From Acidobacteriota bacterium (GTDB lineage Bacteria; Acidobacteriota; Terriglobia; Bryobacterales; UBA6623): a DNA stretch of 64,000 bases. The translations under genes were made by a program, and so were the position numbers. The stretch lies in contig WGMB01000003.1 in assembly GCA_016125275.1 (NCBI GenBank), positions 186,001 to 250,000 on the forward strand. The letters run 5' to 3'. A model generated the notes under the pieces. It saw only the letters and a program-made list of their open reading frames with translations. It was not told the origin of the DNA and did no database searches. Below are positions 60,214 through 64,000 of this stretch, one piece after another (positions within the stretch are counted from its first letter, which is position 1; each line of letters opens with the position of its first letter).

Positions 60214-64000
<3,787 letters not shown>

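Overview
The window is high-G+C DNA from a Gram-negative bacterium, most likely an acidobacterium of the Bryobacterales (Solibacter-type) lineage. The clues are two proteins ending in the 'Solibacter uncharacterized C-terminal' domain (TIGR03437 type), Oar-like TonB-dependent receptors with a carboxypeptidase-regulatory N-terminal domain, a DUF1552/DUF1592 pair, several S1 sulfatases and PIG-L deacetylases, and an exosortase/PEP-CTERM system. The lineage is inferred from domain content only. No mobile element, CRISPR array or prophage was seen.

Region 1 (1-26 kb) holds envelope and exopolysaccharide genes. A truncated murG and murJ converge on a shared CTAG. Then comes an exosortase A (XrtA) exopolysaccharide locus in several transcription units. 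One leftward unit is wzz-like, BY-kinase, a secreted protein and a PEP-CTERM protein. A rightward unit is an outer-membrane barrel, a glycosylphosphotransferase, xrtA and epsI. A leftward unit is a wza-like export protein, an NHL-repeat protein and a TPR lipoprotein. A rightward heparinase-like gene is followed by tRNA-Lys(CTT). Leftward gmd/fcl make GDP-fucose, and a leftward O-antigen-ligase-like gene, a FecR-like protein and a second PEP-CTERM protein follow. Together they would build, polymerise and export a probably fucose-containing polymer, and anchor PEP-CTERM proteins at the surface.

Region 2 (26-45.5 kb) looks like nutrient acquisition and surface catabolism. It has a TIGR03437 protein with a TPR partner, a PIG-L deacetylase fused to an amidotransferase-like domain, and two tandem, very similar TonB-dependent receptors with matching promoters. 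Next are a DUF1592 cytochrome and DUF1552 pair, a SelA-like PLP enzyme, a nitroreductase and a Tat-exported Gfo/Idh/MocA oxidoreductase.

Region 3 (45.5-64 kb) is mixed. A small lipoprotein with an RNase-toxin-like tail overlaps a very acidic partner gene; this looks like an effector-immunity pair and is the most unusual element here. It is followed by an M3 peptidase, three sulfatases, aroA, an M48 lipoprotein peptidase, a LysM protein lacking a signal peptide, a DinB protein, thiE, an HDOD protein and a 3'-truncated gltB.

Start codons were chosen by Shine-Dalgarno sequence, signal peptide and family length. All family calls were made by reading motifs, without database searches.
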